Of a stretch of DNA of 64,000 nt, positions 1 through 12,600 are shown one piece after another. The stretch lies in contig NC_059471.1 in NCBI RefSeq assembly GCF_018139145.2, positions 207,657,494 through 207,721,493 on the forward strand, written 5' to 3'. The translations under genes and the position numbers were made by a program. This stretch comes from Gymnogyps californianus. Taxonomy: Eukaryota; Chordata; Aves; Accipitriformes; Cathartidae. The notes under the pieces were generated by a model. That model was given only the letters and a program-made list of their open reading frames with translations. It was not told the origin of the DNA and searched no databases. Position 1 is the first letter of the stretch; each line of letters starts with the position of its first letter.

Positions 1-913
1 TTTGGTTTTGGCTCTTAAGGGGTTATTATCTAAATGGCTAAAGCCAATACAAAAAGGTTCAAAGAGAAATGGTCAAAGAGTAGACCAGTACTTCATAGTC
101 CTTTTGCTAGTTTCCAGCAACATTTGTTGTGGTTGAATCTGTTTTTACCATTACTCTTACTGGCTTCAGTTTTGGGCTTTCTTCTCTTTTTCTTTAGCCA
201 ATATAGTTGAACTAAGTCTACTCTCAGGGTGTAGATACAGCCTCAGTTCCTCACTACATCAGATTTTAAACTCAAAACTCGAGTCCCATACCTGCTGCAT
301 CAGTCTTTAGTTATTGCTCGTATGATGTGAAGGAAAGGATTTCAATAATCTGTTCAGTCCTTTCCATGTATTTGTTGCCTGGTCTAAGTGCTTTATAGAG
401 TTTAACATATTCTACAAATAATAAAGAATTAGTAGTAACTATGCAAAATATAGTAACAATAATTATATACTGATCAAATAGGTGGGCTAATATCCCTAAT
501 ATCCCTCACTTCCTAATAACATATTTTTTAAAATTACCCATTTCCTGGGAGTCGATTAGAAAACAGTGATAAACTTCCAGACCCCGGGCTGAAGTTATGC
601 AGATGTTTTGTTTCTGCCAGTAGCTAAGAGATCAAAAGGATATAAACAGCTAAAAAAAATGACACAAGAAAGGAAGGGATCCAGACACACAGGCTGGCAT
701 TAGGAGAGACCTCTTTGGAGAAAGCCCAAGAAGGTAAGGATTTGCTGGGATCTGCAGAATGGCATCTCTTGGGGAAAGGCAAGAATACACCTAAGAGATT
801 TTGTTGTCTAAGGTCAGTTTTCTCATAAATTCTTTGTCTGCTAATAAGTCAAACCATGCTTTATGGAGGCTGTCTGGGCATTATTCCCATTGTCTCTGCT
901 CCTGAACTCTTAC
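1..913 (-). other. HGF intron 4 (part)
   Basis: AT-rich intronic sequence to the left of exon 4. I looked here for exon 5 (second half of kringle 1) and found no match on the minus strand. No repeat family is recognised. Confidence 0.8.
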
Positions 914-1028
914 CTGTGCTCATGGGGGATCATTGAATTCCAGGCTTGACACTGGATACCACTTTTGGTAACAGATATCGTTCCTTTGTAGTCTGCTCCT
1001 TTTCCGATGATACAATTCCTGACATACT
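914..1028 (-). CDS. HGF: HGF coding exon 4 (first half of kringle 1)
   Basis: Exon 4 is 115 bp, again the expected size. Acceptor is TCAATAG and donor GTAAGA. The first two bases join the last G of exon 3 to make GAG (Glu), where human has Asp. The translation [16 protein letters not shown], then [17 protein letters not shown], matches human [16 protein letters not shown] and KSGIKCQPWSSMIPHEH. It contains the first two kringle-1 cysteines (residue 124, equivalent to human C128, and the one in GIQCQAW). Kringle 1 contributes to the high-affinity MET-binding site. The following exon, which in human carries FLPSSYRGKDLQENYC and the end of kringle 1, is not in the 913 bases to the left, so it must lie outside the window. 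The coding sequence is therefore incomplete at its 3' end for reasons of window placement only. Confidence 0.98.
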
Positions 1029-1627
1029 CTATTGAAAGAAAAGAGAAGAAAATTAGGGGTTTGGTTAATGTATTTAAAATCAGAGCTCATCATCAGTTTT
1101 CACATAAAAATAATATATTTTTGATAGCCTTTAAATACTTAATTATTCAAAATACTTTTAAATTGTCCACATACGTTCTTATCTCTTTTTTTTCAAAATA
1201 TTGATCACTAACTTCCCAGAAAGCTACTTTGGAAAATGTTTCCAAAGTGTCTGATTGACCAAAAGTCTATGTCTGAGGACGTAAGTCCCCCACTCATTAA
1301 TGAGGTAAATAAAAGCAATATTAAATCAATAACAGTAACTCATACAACTGAGCTTTTAAGTGGTAAACTGAAGTAGCAATTCAGACTAGTACATATGATG
1401 GTAGGCAAATATGTAGATTGGAAAACTGAGCAAGAGCAAGTATGTAGACAAACTTGCATGACAGCAAAACCAGGATATCTGTAAGTAAAACTCTAGGATG
1501 CAGCTTTCAGAATGCACAAAACCATCCCATGCCCAGGATGCTCCTACAGCCAAAAAGTCACTGACTGACCTCAGCTTTTTTCCCCCCCCATAGCTGGAAA
1601 AACACAATCAGTAAATAAATCAGTTAC
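1029..1627 (-). other. HGF intron 3 (complete)
   Basis: A 599-bp intron with a GT donor next to exon 3 and an AG acceptor next to exon 4. A T-rich run on the minus strand (TTCTTTTCTCTTTTCTTTC) precedes the acceptor as a polypyrimidine tract. Two ORFs of 65-73 codons here are chance. Confidence 0.9.
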
Positions 1628-1740
1628 CCTTCTTTTCATACAGATCAAACGCATGGTCTTGCTTCTTTCTCACACCATTTGTCAAGCTGTTGAAGGATAA
1701 CCAATGGCACCGTTTTGTAACTCTGTCATAAGCAAAGGCC
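1628..1740 (-). CDS. HGF: HGF coding exon 3 (N-terminal domain, end)
   Basis: Exon 3 is 113 bp, matching the mammalian exon. Acceptor is TTTGCAG and donor GTAACT. The first G completes a Lys codon with exon 2, and the exon ends in phase 1. The translation AFAYDRVTKRCHW, then FNSLTNGVRKK and AFDLYEKK, aligns without gaps to human AFVFDKARKQCLW, FNSMSSGVKK and EFDLYENK. The cysteine equivalent to human C96 is kept (residue 92 here). The exon finishes the N-terminal domain and the linker to kringle 1. Substitutions fall mostly on positions that tolerate change. Human K91 is Arg here and human R93 is Thr, so one of these two basic positions near the heparin site is retained. It is separated from exon 4 by an unusually short intron of about 600 bp. 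Confidence 0.97.
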
Positions 1741-4700
1741 CTGCAAAGAAAATCTGGATGAGAAAAAAATATCTGTGCGGTTTATAATAATGCCACATGG
1801 CCTGCCAAGGAGCATGCAATGACATCGGATTTATTTTTACTGGGCCAGTCAGAGAAACAGTCCAAATTACTATTTAAACCCACAACTGTGCTGACAAGAA
1901 CAAAGAAACAAAGAAATTAAATTGATGTGGCCATTACATTAAATACCAGCTTGGTTGTTCACACTAATCTAAGAGTTCCCTTGTCATTAAAGATCTTTAT
2001 TTTAAAAGTGAGATAAATGTGACTGAGGTAGCATTTATGTCCCCAGTTGTGCTGCTTTCTGGGGGAAAAAAAGGAAGACTCTAAAACATCTTATTTGTTG
2101 TGCTTACAACATGTCTCTGAAACAGTTAAGTATCTCATACTGATGGCTTGAGGAAAATTCTAGCACAAGGAGTCTGTTTCTTGCCTAGAACAACAGAGCT
2201 GTTTAAAACCAAGATTATTTTTATTTTTGTCAATAGTCTAAACTGTGATAGCATACCTACAGCTTGTCCTTGCTTTGCTTTTGTTTTCTTTTTTTCTCTT
2301 ATTTTTAACTGCTTTCAAGGATAGAGTACAACATGTGCTGAATTGAGTGGATTGGGGGGGGGCAAGAAAGACAAACAGAAATCAGAAGAGTAAAAACACT
2401 TTCTTTCAATATTTTAAATGAAACATGCAGACCTTTTTCTCCTAACATCATTTTGAAAGGAAATTCCTTAAGTGTAGGTAAAATATTTTAAAGGATATTA
2501 AAAACACAGTTGACTGCCTGGGTGGGGGCAACAGTTATTTCCATAAGAAAAAAAGAAAAAAAAACCCCAACAACAAAAAAAACCCTGAAAATTATTTTTT
2601 TCCTTAATTTCTCATTAGAACCAAATAACAAATCACTGACATGATACTATTGTCTCTAGCCCACCACAAAGTCTACATTTCTGTCAGTCATCCCAAACCT
2701 TCTGAGATATTTTATTCTGACGCGAGAAGGCATTTTAACACTACTTGATAATATCCAAAAGCCACACAGATTTCCTACACTTCATCCCTACTTTGGCTGT
2801 GCCATATTCCTGAGCACTACATCCCTCAACTCAAAGCTCTTTGATCTTCATTTAATTCACCATACAAGATTTTCTGTGTGAGATCTTGCTGGCTTCAGTT
2901 AAAAATATTACAAGATCCTATCCAACCTCCCCACTCTTCTCTTTCAAACATCCTCTTCATTATCGTTTCCATCACCAAACAGATTTTTTATCCAAATGCT
3001 CTCTCTACTCTGTTGACTCCAAATGTTTCCAACCTGCTAACCTTCATCCTTCTGCCCTTGTTCAGCCTTCTGTTCTCTCCTGGCTGGTTCTCAAATATGA
3101 GCGTATCCAAGTGCCTCCAACTCCATCTTCACAAAAATATCCTTGACCTTTCCTGCCTTTCCAATTACATTCTCCTTTCCCCCCCTCCCTCCTAAAGTGG
3201 GAATGCAGAATGCACTGTTTACAAACATTTCTTTCAGTTTTTGCCTTTCAGTTGCCTTTTGGTTTCTTTCCAGTTTGGCTTCAGCCACTTCTGCACATAA
3301 AAGTTTCTAACAATCTTTTCTTGGACCCAAATCTGGAGGATTTTTATACTTCCAAAGTCAACATATTTAAGCAAATTCTTGGACTTTCTTCTACTGATAC
3401 TGCCGATCACAACAATTTTTGTTGTTCCTATTTGTACTGAGATAGTCGGTAGATTTTCTGATCAGATACTGAAATCCTGTGGTCTATACTGGAATGTCTT
3501 TCTGTGTAAATACAAAGACACTGCAGAAATTAAGCAGATAAAGGATAAGACAGGCACAGCTTTGTAGGTAAGGAAGCTACATGTCTGCAAAAGTCATCTG
3601 CATAGCCAATAAAACAGTAACTATATTATCTTTTTCTCATCCATAAGAAATGTAGTGGGAAAAGCTGCAAGGATGACTGAAGGAAAACAGTGGGAGTAAT
3701 GGACTGCAAATGGTGGTGAAATAAAGGAATAAGAACAGCTTAGTAGCAGGTTAATAAAGCTGACAGGGAAGGCAGAAAATGATGCACAGAGAGTTATGAA
3801 GTCAAAAAGACAAGGTCAGTGAATCTGAGGGGTACTTCGATGGAGGATTTTAGGAATAGTGTTATGAAGAAGAAACAAGTCTAGATAAGGATCTTGTAAC
3901 TCAGTTGGAAATGATCAGGATCTGTGCAAGCACGATAGCCAGGGAAAAGAGGAAAGGTCCATTCTGGTAAGTGACCTATATTAGCTCCAACAAAAAGGTG
4001 TCAGAATTAAAAACAGCAAGGATTAATGATTATCAAATATAATACTCAAAATTCACTTGCAAGTGATAGAGAAACTTATCATATATAAATCAAAAGTTGT
4101 CTTAATATTTTTTTTTTCCCCCCAGAAAATAAGGAGTGGCTGATCCTCTGTAAGTCTGTAGTGCCTGGAATCTGCTACTTTACCACTTTCTGGCAGAAAA
4201 GAAACCCAACCCTCTTCCTGCTTGTGTACCTCACAGGGCACAGATCCAGGTGTTTCTGCTCCCAGTGCTATTGTCACAATTATGTTACAAAGTATTTCTA
4301 TTTTATTTGGTCTTAATACTTAAACAAATTGAGTTTGCATCCAGAAAATGAAACATCAGTGCTGTGACTCAAGTGATGGAGAACTACTGCATGGATATAG
4401 AGTTTCAGAATCAAGCCACGAAAACATCAATAAACAAAGGAAAATCCAAGTCTTATTTTCAAGTATTTAGAATGCCATTTTGTGTTACTTCTTATTTTAG
4501 AATGCTCCCACAGCAACCAGTGAACTAATTGGTTTTAATTTAAGTTGGCAACAAATTTCACCTTGTAGTAATCCTATGCTGGTATGAAGTTAAAGACTGG
4601 CGATCCCAGGAATAAAAGAGAAACATTAGTAATCACTGGTTCCTTTAAAAGGGAACACATGTCAAATCTGTGTTTACAGCAGCATCAAAGAGCTATGCAC

Positions 4701-6485
4701 ACTACAACAGGACTCATCTGGGGCCAAATGGGAAACCACAAGAATGTTCCCAGATACAGAAAATCCCTCTTGCTCTGCTGCATAGTGGTAGCACAGGCAA
4801 GACCTAATCACCTACACCTCTGCTGCTAGTCTTCCTTGCTAAAAATGTGTCGGGGAAAACTGGAAATTCAGAGCACGAGTAGTCAGATTTGTAATTCTTT
4901 TTCATATTCAGTGCAAAATAATTATGTGACTGATTGCAATTCTGCTACCTGTGAGTAGGACTCTTCCAAGATGTGTTCTCAAAGTCCCTCATGGCTCCTC
5001 TACGTTGCTTTATTGACTGATTACAGCAGGGAAAATTTGCCCCTTAATGAATCCATCAGACACTGTCCCAATAGAAAAAAATTCTTCACAAACGACGATT
5101 TTTTTTAATTTCAGAGAGATTCTAGATTATTATTCATGTAAAATGGAATTAACAAATATATTAACTTACTTTTTATTTTCAGAACACAAAACATACCATC
5201 CAGAGCAGCTACAACTAGCTTGAGACAATTTTCCCAAGCAGATGTTGGAATACAGAATTGTTGTTTGCTTGGCGTCATTCAGAATTTTTTTACACTGTGA
5301 AACCTAATTTTATAACACTCCTCACTGTTGACCATCAGAACTCAAGGATTTCTTGCTGTATTGAATACAACCTGGTCCACTTGGCAATGATATCAGTGGA
5401 AGCTCTGCCAATAGGAAAAGGAGTGGCTTGTACCATGTGAAAAATATTAGTGCCTGGAAAATATTTTCTAACAGAAATAAGTAAACTCTGCTCATCATTT
5501 ACATATATAAATAGTCAAAGCACAAAACAATACAAACTAGATCTTGCAACTCTGGAATTAAAGGCTTAAAGAAGGATTAAATCACAGTCGAGGACCTTTT
5601 CTGCCAAGGAAGAGCTTTTGTTATCACATTTGGCCTAGCTTCCATTTGTAGCGATCGTCAAAACTTTTTTATGTTTCAAGATCAGCCTCACATTTAGCCT
5701 AGTACTCACCAGTACAGAAGTCGTCCATTCTCTCCAAGATTCTCCTGCATTGATGTCCTTTCATTTATTGCTAATGGTCTAGACTAAGAGAGGCCAGGGG
5801 GATAATTTAAGTCTAATACATGGGAAAAATAGTAGTGATTTGTTCCAAAAAATAGTAGAGAATATGTACAAGGCAGACAAGCAATCAGCTGTATGATGTG
5901 TTTCTAAGAGACAGCAGATGCTGAAGAATAGCTATCATATATTTGTAATGATTGTGCAGCCCAGAAGGTTTGATTCCATTGTATCAGATTCGTAGTACTT
6001 GCCAGTGAACTTCAGCAGTGCATGTATCTGTGCTCCATGTGTGAGGTTCCCATCGATTTCAGCAGGAGTAATGTGCAAAGAATGAAGACAGAACATGGTC
6101 TGAAGTGGTGCTGAAATACTGCAGCTGTGATGTGTGACAATAACCATTTTATAAGAGACATAAAAATCTCAGAAGTGTTCACCGAACACTACGGTGCAGC
6201 ACAAGTCATCCACATCTTAACATGAGTACATTTTTTCAGTTATGTTATGGAAAAGATTACAGATTGGACAAGGTAAGAAGATAGAACAACTCAGATAAAG
6301 CTTCAGAAAAGACTGACACTCTCTGGACAGGTAGAACAAGATTATGGAAATCAAAAAGCACAGTCTTTAAGTTGTCCTCAGTACAAGCTACGCTTGACGA
6401 CAATTGCAGAGACCTTTGGTCAAAGGGTGTTACATAGGTTCCATTAGGAAAAAAACAATGAAAATAATAGAGACGCATAACTTAC
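1741..6485 (-). other. HGF intron 2 (complete)
   Basis: A 4.7-kb intron with no recognised gene. The piece 2880-3450 is pyrimidine-rich on the plus strand and therefore opens two overlapping spurious ORFs. At 2545-2585 there is an A-rich tract interrupted by short C runs. I recognise no repeat family. Confidence 0.85.
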
Positions 6486-6651
6486 TTGCAAGTGAATGAA
6501 AGGCCTTTGTTCCTGCTGCATCTCTTGGCACATTGCTCAGTGGTATTTAACAGCTTGGTTTTTACTTCCAGTGTTTTGTTTACTTTAATGAGCATCAACT
6601 CTCCTGTTTTTTTGAAGTCATGAAGAGGATTTCTCCTTTTTCCTTTGCCCT
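6486..6651 (-). CDS. HGF: HGF coding exon 2 (N-terminal domain, first part)
   Basis: Exon 2 is exactly 166 bp, the length I recall for human exon 2. It encodes the start of the mature chain and most of the N-terminal PAN/apple domain, which binds heparan sulphate and contributes to MET binding. Acceptor is TTCTTAG, donor GTAAGT, and the last codon (AA|G, Lys) is completed by exon 3. The translation opens GKGKRRNPLHDFKK against human GQRKRRNTIHEFKK and ends EQCAKRC...RNKGLSFTC against human DQCANRC...RNKGLPFTC. Cysteines equivalent to human 70, 74 and 84 are present (66, 70, 80 here). Of the basic residues in the human heparin site, those matching K60, K62, R73, R76 and K78 are kept, whereas K58 is Glu and K63 is Leu. 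Two N-X-T sequons absent from human occur at residues 50 (NKT) and 61 (NTT). Confidence 0.98.
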
Positions 6652-9600
6652 CTAAGAAAGAAGCAAAGAAAAAGAGAAAAAAAGAAAAAAAACACTGTAA
6701 AGAAAAGTGCTGAGATTAAATATGGCATTAGATATGAATAACATTTATTAGGAATTACAGGAACATAGGTACATAAAGCATAGAGAAATTCACAAAAATA
6801 AGGTACAAGTGGATACTTGAGAAGAATTGATTATTTTAGATGGTGATCTCCATTCTTAAAAAGGAGAATAGTAGGAATTATAGCAAAATAAATTTCAAAT
6901 AAAGACTTGCATAATGCTAGAAAAGGGTAAGAGGAAAGTTTTTCACCTGCTGTAAATTTTTTTCAGAACCCCCAAAATGTGCCTGATAATAATAATAATC
7001 TGAGATCTTATAAATACTTCCATGAAAAACTCAAAGGTCTTTTTTGGATGGACAGAGCGTATTTACAATCAGAAGGAAAAGAATATAAATGTTATAGAGA
7101 ATCATGGTCTGAATGTGATAAACTGTCCTTAAAACTGCAAACTTTTTGTCACAAACTGTGAAAAGAAGTGGAGCCTGGAAGTGACACAAAATAATCATTT
7201 GTCCTCCCTCTGCTCCAGTGAAGACTCAGTGTGAGTGTTGTGTCCAGTGTAGGTGTGATTGAATTAGAGTTGTTAGCCTACAGAAAAGAAGACGAGGGGA
7301 GGCAGAGGCCATAGCATGGAAATAGTCTGCACTGCTGCAAAGATTTCTGCAAAAAGGAACACACTGATCTGGTTTCCCTGTCTCTGTTGAAAGGCCCAGA
7401 GGAAAGAATATAAAATGGAGCAGGGAAGATTGGCTAGAGATGTTTGGCTAAAGTGCAAGAGGAAAAGTCTTTGATTTTTGCAAGAAAAACACACAATTTT
7501 CCCAATATGTATGTATATTTTTATTTTTTTTCCATAGAAACCAGTCTCCAGTGTAGGCTGCTCCATTGTCAGTGAAGGCAAATGAGTGTCTCTGGAGAGT
7601 GCTTCTCCCTGCTCTGACAGACGAGTAACACAGGGAGGACAAATTGCCCTTTGGATCTATTTCTCCTATTTCACTCAATGATCCCAGATGATCTTTTTGG
7701 ATTAGATGGCTAATTCAGGTAAGGTTAGGTGAATGAATCCCTCCTTAATTTACAAAGTAGGTAATAGTATTTCTCATAACTTCTTTCCATATAACTGTTT
7801 TCACAGTTGTCTTTTCATTTTTCTCTACAGAATCTACAACAACGATAGACCATGAATGCTCAGGATCAATTTATTAAATTTTGCCAGAGTCTTTCAAATA
7901 TGTGAAACCTGAGCCTAGTGCTCTGTTATCCTGAAGAGATAACTCCTCATGCAAGTGCAAAGTGCACTTAGGTCAGTAAATTTTTGCTTGGTGCACTCTG
8001 TGCAGAAGCTCAGAATAACTCTCTAAATTGCAATAGCTGAGGCTCTGAAGGAGTTACTGACAACTCGACATATTCTAAAGCTAAAGAGAGCTTAAGGGTA
8101 TTCCCTTTGCAGAACTTCCATCCTGATCATTAAGTGAGCTCACATTTTCACTGGATTCAGCTAAATCACACCTCTCAGTGGTGAGTTATCCCTAAGACAC
8201 CCAAAAATACACCAAAGACATTTAAATTAGATTTCATCGAGCTTCAGCCTTTAAAAAAAAAGAAAATCAAAGGAGTAGAATATCTCTGCTGCAATGTCCC
8301 TATAAAATAATCTTCACCCCATCCTACTCTCCTTCTTTTTGAACTGCTGAAGGTGAACTATGCTATTCCCCTGCATCTAATAGCTCCCAATTTTAATTCC
8401 AACTACAAACATTTTCAGAAAAAAGGATTTATTTACCTCCAAATCCATGTTATTATTATACGAAGAAGCTTTTGATGAAAAGATCAAATGCTAATAGTTT
8501 TGGTGTTGTGTTAGGGACTCATATCAGCTCTCTTAAACATTTTCAGCCTTGTATTTGTGCAGTGCACATGCACCCAAAATGAACCATTATGTTTAGGGAA
8601 ATGCTATGAGGACACTCTTGCGTATAAGTATCAGCACCTTGTTACTGGAAACTGTTGTGTCTACACTGAAGCTGCTTTATTATTTGCTGTACCTGTGATA
8701 GAGCCAAAGTGCTGCAAAAAGGATTGCATCTGCTCTTTAAGACAAACACAGAAAAACAAGTCTATAAAGCTCTTATAGTAAATTTCTCAATCTATCATCT
8801 TACAAGACATATTTGTTAGTTCTATGCTGTCTCGGCCAAGACTTTTATGCCAAATGGAAGTAAGAATCTGTACAGAAATATCAAAGTATTTTCTTTCAGT
8901 TCCTGATGCTAACATTTCCCATCTACTGATAAGTGTCATTATCTTAATTCCTGATAATAACAGCTTCTTAAACTCACCAGCTAGCATACAAAGATATGAT
9001 TAAAAAAATCAAGAAATTCTGTTCTGCCTGAAAAACATGGTTCACAGTTCTGCTTTTTTTTTTTTCTTCTTTTCCTAGCAGTTGTCCAAAGAGGATTATG
9101 GGTTTGATCTTGCATTTAGCAATTCATAACAGCCTGATTTACTTTAGCTTTCAAACAACAACGTTCTATGACTTGCCTATAATCCAAAAGGCAAAGGGCC
9201 AAATGCATCTGTGGTGTGACTGCTAGAACCATCAGAATAACACAAAGCATTACTTTTACAACTCTAAAAATAAAATAAATAAAAATAATTGAGCCTTTTT
9301 ACTTCACATTAGGTGCTTTTATTATTAAAATCTTAAATCAAATAGTGCCCTAGAAATGTGCTACATTAAAGGTTATCATGCAACAGCTATAACTGATGTT
9401 CCTAATTTGTGATTGCCATTCATTTCAGTTTCCTAAACTTTGATTAATCAGGACTTTTGATTATTTTGTGGGCCATGTCCTCTGATGTTTCTTGTAATTG
9501 AATATCATATTACTAAGGAAGTCTGACATTCCACTTAAATTTTAAAATAGCAGCTGATTCGAACACAAAAGAATCCAGTCAAATATGAATTAACATTTTT

Positions 9601-12600
9601 TCCTTCAACAGAAATAACCACTAACTAAAAATATTTCTTCAGTCAACTTAAAAAATTCCTCAAAAAGGTGAGGGTGGTGCCTCTTTCTATTTCTTAACAT
9701 GACAGCAACCGTGGTTGAACAGAAAAAAGAAGAGGTCAGCCAGTGCCCAAGGAAATGGGAACTACCACATTTGCTCTAGTAGGGTGCAGCATTAAACGAG
9801 TACTCCATAATCTCATTTGGGATTTCCACACTCTTCCTGCTGGAGCTCTTCCATTTTTATGAAATGCTTTAAATATTTACTGAAGAAAAAGGGTTCTTCA
9901 CAGTGAAAGACATTTACCTGGGAGATGTAAGAACTCAGCTTTGGGTTCCCTTACTACCTTTTTCATATGAGGTTTCTGTATAATCTTCTCAGATATGAAG
10001 TATTAACTGAGACTGCCCAAACTATAGAGCATCTTAGGGAAAAGATTTCCAACAATACGTTTTCTTGGCTTCCAGTCTTTGCCAATATGCCAGTCTAACT
10101 AATATAGCCAATATAATACCATTGTTGTGGTAATCCAAATAGCATGCAGGATGTCAACAGGCCTAAAGATCACCTTTGTCTATTATAATGAGAGCAAAAC
10201 ACTAGTAATGTCTACAGCAAAATTTTACAATGAAATTATCTGACTTTATCTACCTCATTGGTAATCCCTTTCTTCCTCCTCCGCCCGTCCAGCTTTTTCT
10301 AATATAGATGTATATTTAGGCTTCAGAGTCAGTCTTACAGAGTACAACTGGAGCTTACTGGCTGTCTCCCTTAGAAAAAGCTCTACTTCTATGGACTTGT
10401 CATAGAGTCTACAAAGCTTTTATTAAACAGGAGTTATGATGCATTAGGCATGTCAGCTTCCAGGATTTCCAAGTTTCACTCTAGTCTATGCAATAGTCAG
10501 TGCTTCCTTAAAGATATACATTGTGAAGACTTGTGATAATATGAGAAGCCTCATTCCCTTTGTTTCTTTCTAATTGTGCATCCCACTTATTATACAGAAC
10601 AAACACATCAAAATTCAACACCAAATTTTCCAAATGAGAAGATAAATACATTTAAATTAAAAGTTTATGTTTAAATGAAGATTCTTAATGGAATTTTGAT
10701 GGTTTAGTACAGAGTTTTATTTCCTTATTCCATTTGTTTACACTTGCACAACTTCAGCATTTTACTAAGTAGTTATTTACTTTGGTCTGCTAAACTTTCA
10801 ACTGTGTGGGGTAATGAAAAATTTTTTTTTCTATTTTCATAGTTACTGATGTAAGTAAATTGGATACAGGTCTTCACACAGTGAATGGAAAAAAGACCTT
10901 CTATAACTTTCAGTTTTGAAAAAAATATGGACAGTCACATAACAGCACCGCTGGAAAAAAAAAGTAAATCAAGAAAATGAAGATACCTAAATTCCTTTGG
11001 CTGGCAGATGCTGCAGGAATCAACTGCAGTCCTTCCAAATAGAGCAATGAAATATAAAATAAGATGGCACTGGGGAGAAAAATTAAAAAGAGGGAAATTG
11101 TCCACACACTGTGTAGGAAGCTCAGAGAAGCTGAAGATTCAAAATATATTCCAGTGAAGAAAAATGGTCATATGAAGTGACACAATTATTTCAGAAATAT
11201 AAAAGAGACATAGTCCCTTTCTTTAGTATCAGTTGGCATTTTAGATCTCTGTTTAATATTTTGCATCATGTTTGTAATGAAATGAAGTCACTTGACCTTG
11301 AGCCGTTAACAGATGGACTAATTAGAGATTGAATTGTTTGTGTTATAATTCATAACCAGGTCAGAATGTCAAAATGAGATTAGCTATTAACTTAATTTTG
11401 CGAACAATCATCACTGCAAGCCAAAGTAAACTGGATTTCCCCAATGAGCTAGAAAAAAATAAAATATGAAAGCTGAATTTCATGTGTTTTAAAACTTGGG
11501 GGTGGGGGTAGGAAGTCAGAAATCTACCATCATATGAAAGACCTTCAAGGAAAAAAAAAAAAAGAAAAAATCACCAACCCTAAACACATCTGAAATAAAT
11601 GTGGGAAAGCACAGTCCAACACAATAAACATAGCAAACATTTTATCAGGGAACACTGTACTTGACAAAAATTGCATGGTAACACCCAAGCGAATGTATTC
11701 GTAAGTATGTATCTGAATGGAAAAAAAGTGCAAATGTTAGATCTCAATAAAATGTACAAAGCAAAAATCTGCAAAACCACGAATTATCACAGTGTCAGAC
11801 AACACTTTTCAGAAGAGATATCAAAGCTGAATGCTTGTCTCAGTATAAATAGTGACAATTTAATATGAAAATAAAAAATATGTTTAATTATATGCATAAA
11901 ATTACATTTGGCAAAGCTTGTGTAAGAAGAAAAATCAATGAGTAGGGTTTGAAATAAAACAACAGTTCTCAGCATACTTGAGTTGAAAACAGTACGTAAA
12001 TGTAGTGAGGTGTTTAACTTGTCTATAAAACATGGTTCAAGGGATACTTTTAATTAAATTCAATAATGTATTTCCAAGACAATGCTTTTCAAAGGATATA
12101 AAACATCAAGGGTAAATTGCATATTGGTGCAGGCCCCCGTATGACAGCATAAATATACTGGCTTCATTAAGAAAAAAAAGAAAAAACAAAACCAAAACTT
12201 GACCAGATGGTGAAAGTAGATGTTACTAAATGGTTTCAGACACCACATGCTTAAGTTAACAGTACGGTCACAGTAATAAAAGAAAAGATGTTCAAGGTGA
12301 ATGTTGATACTAAAATCATTAATAGGGTCACCAAAGTATTGTTATCTATGAGAATAGTTAGGAAGCACCTTTTAAACAAATACATTCAAGGCAATTTTCT
12401 CTCTTAAAGCAAGTCCTAACAGAGTCACTTTGATAAAAAGAATTGATGCTCAGCACTTTTAACTTACTTGTAACTTACTTTCATTTACTTTGACTTCTCC
12501 TTATGCCTGTTTCAGTATCAGAAATGTCCAGATTCCTGGCTAGAATGCAAAAAAGTGAACACCTTTTCCAAATGACTTCTCATTTGGAAAAAAAAAAAAA

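Noticed and set aside
1..913. Search for HGF exon 5
   Set aside because: No minus-strand match to the second half of kringle 1 (ENYCRNP, GPWCF) was found; the exon must lie left of the window.
2878..3440. Overlapping plus-strand ORFs of 76-105 codons
   Set aside because: Pyrimidine-rich, Leu/Ser/Pro/Phe-biased products in two frames within HGF intron 2; no domain.
5704..5765. Exon-like segment on the minus strand with an ATG and a GTGAGT donor, reading MKGHQCRRILERMDDFC
   Set aside because: It lies inside HGF intron 2, is preceded directly by a stop, has no partner exon and matches no HGF isoform I know; a chance donor is likely.
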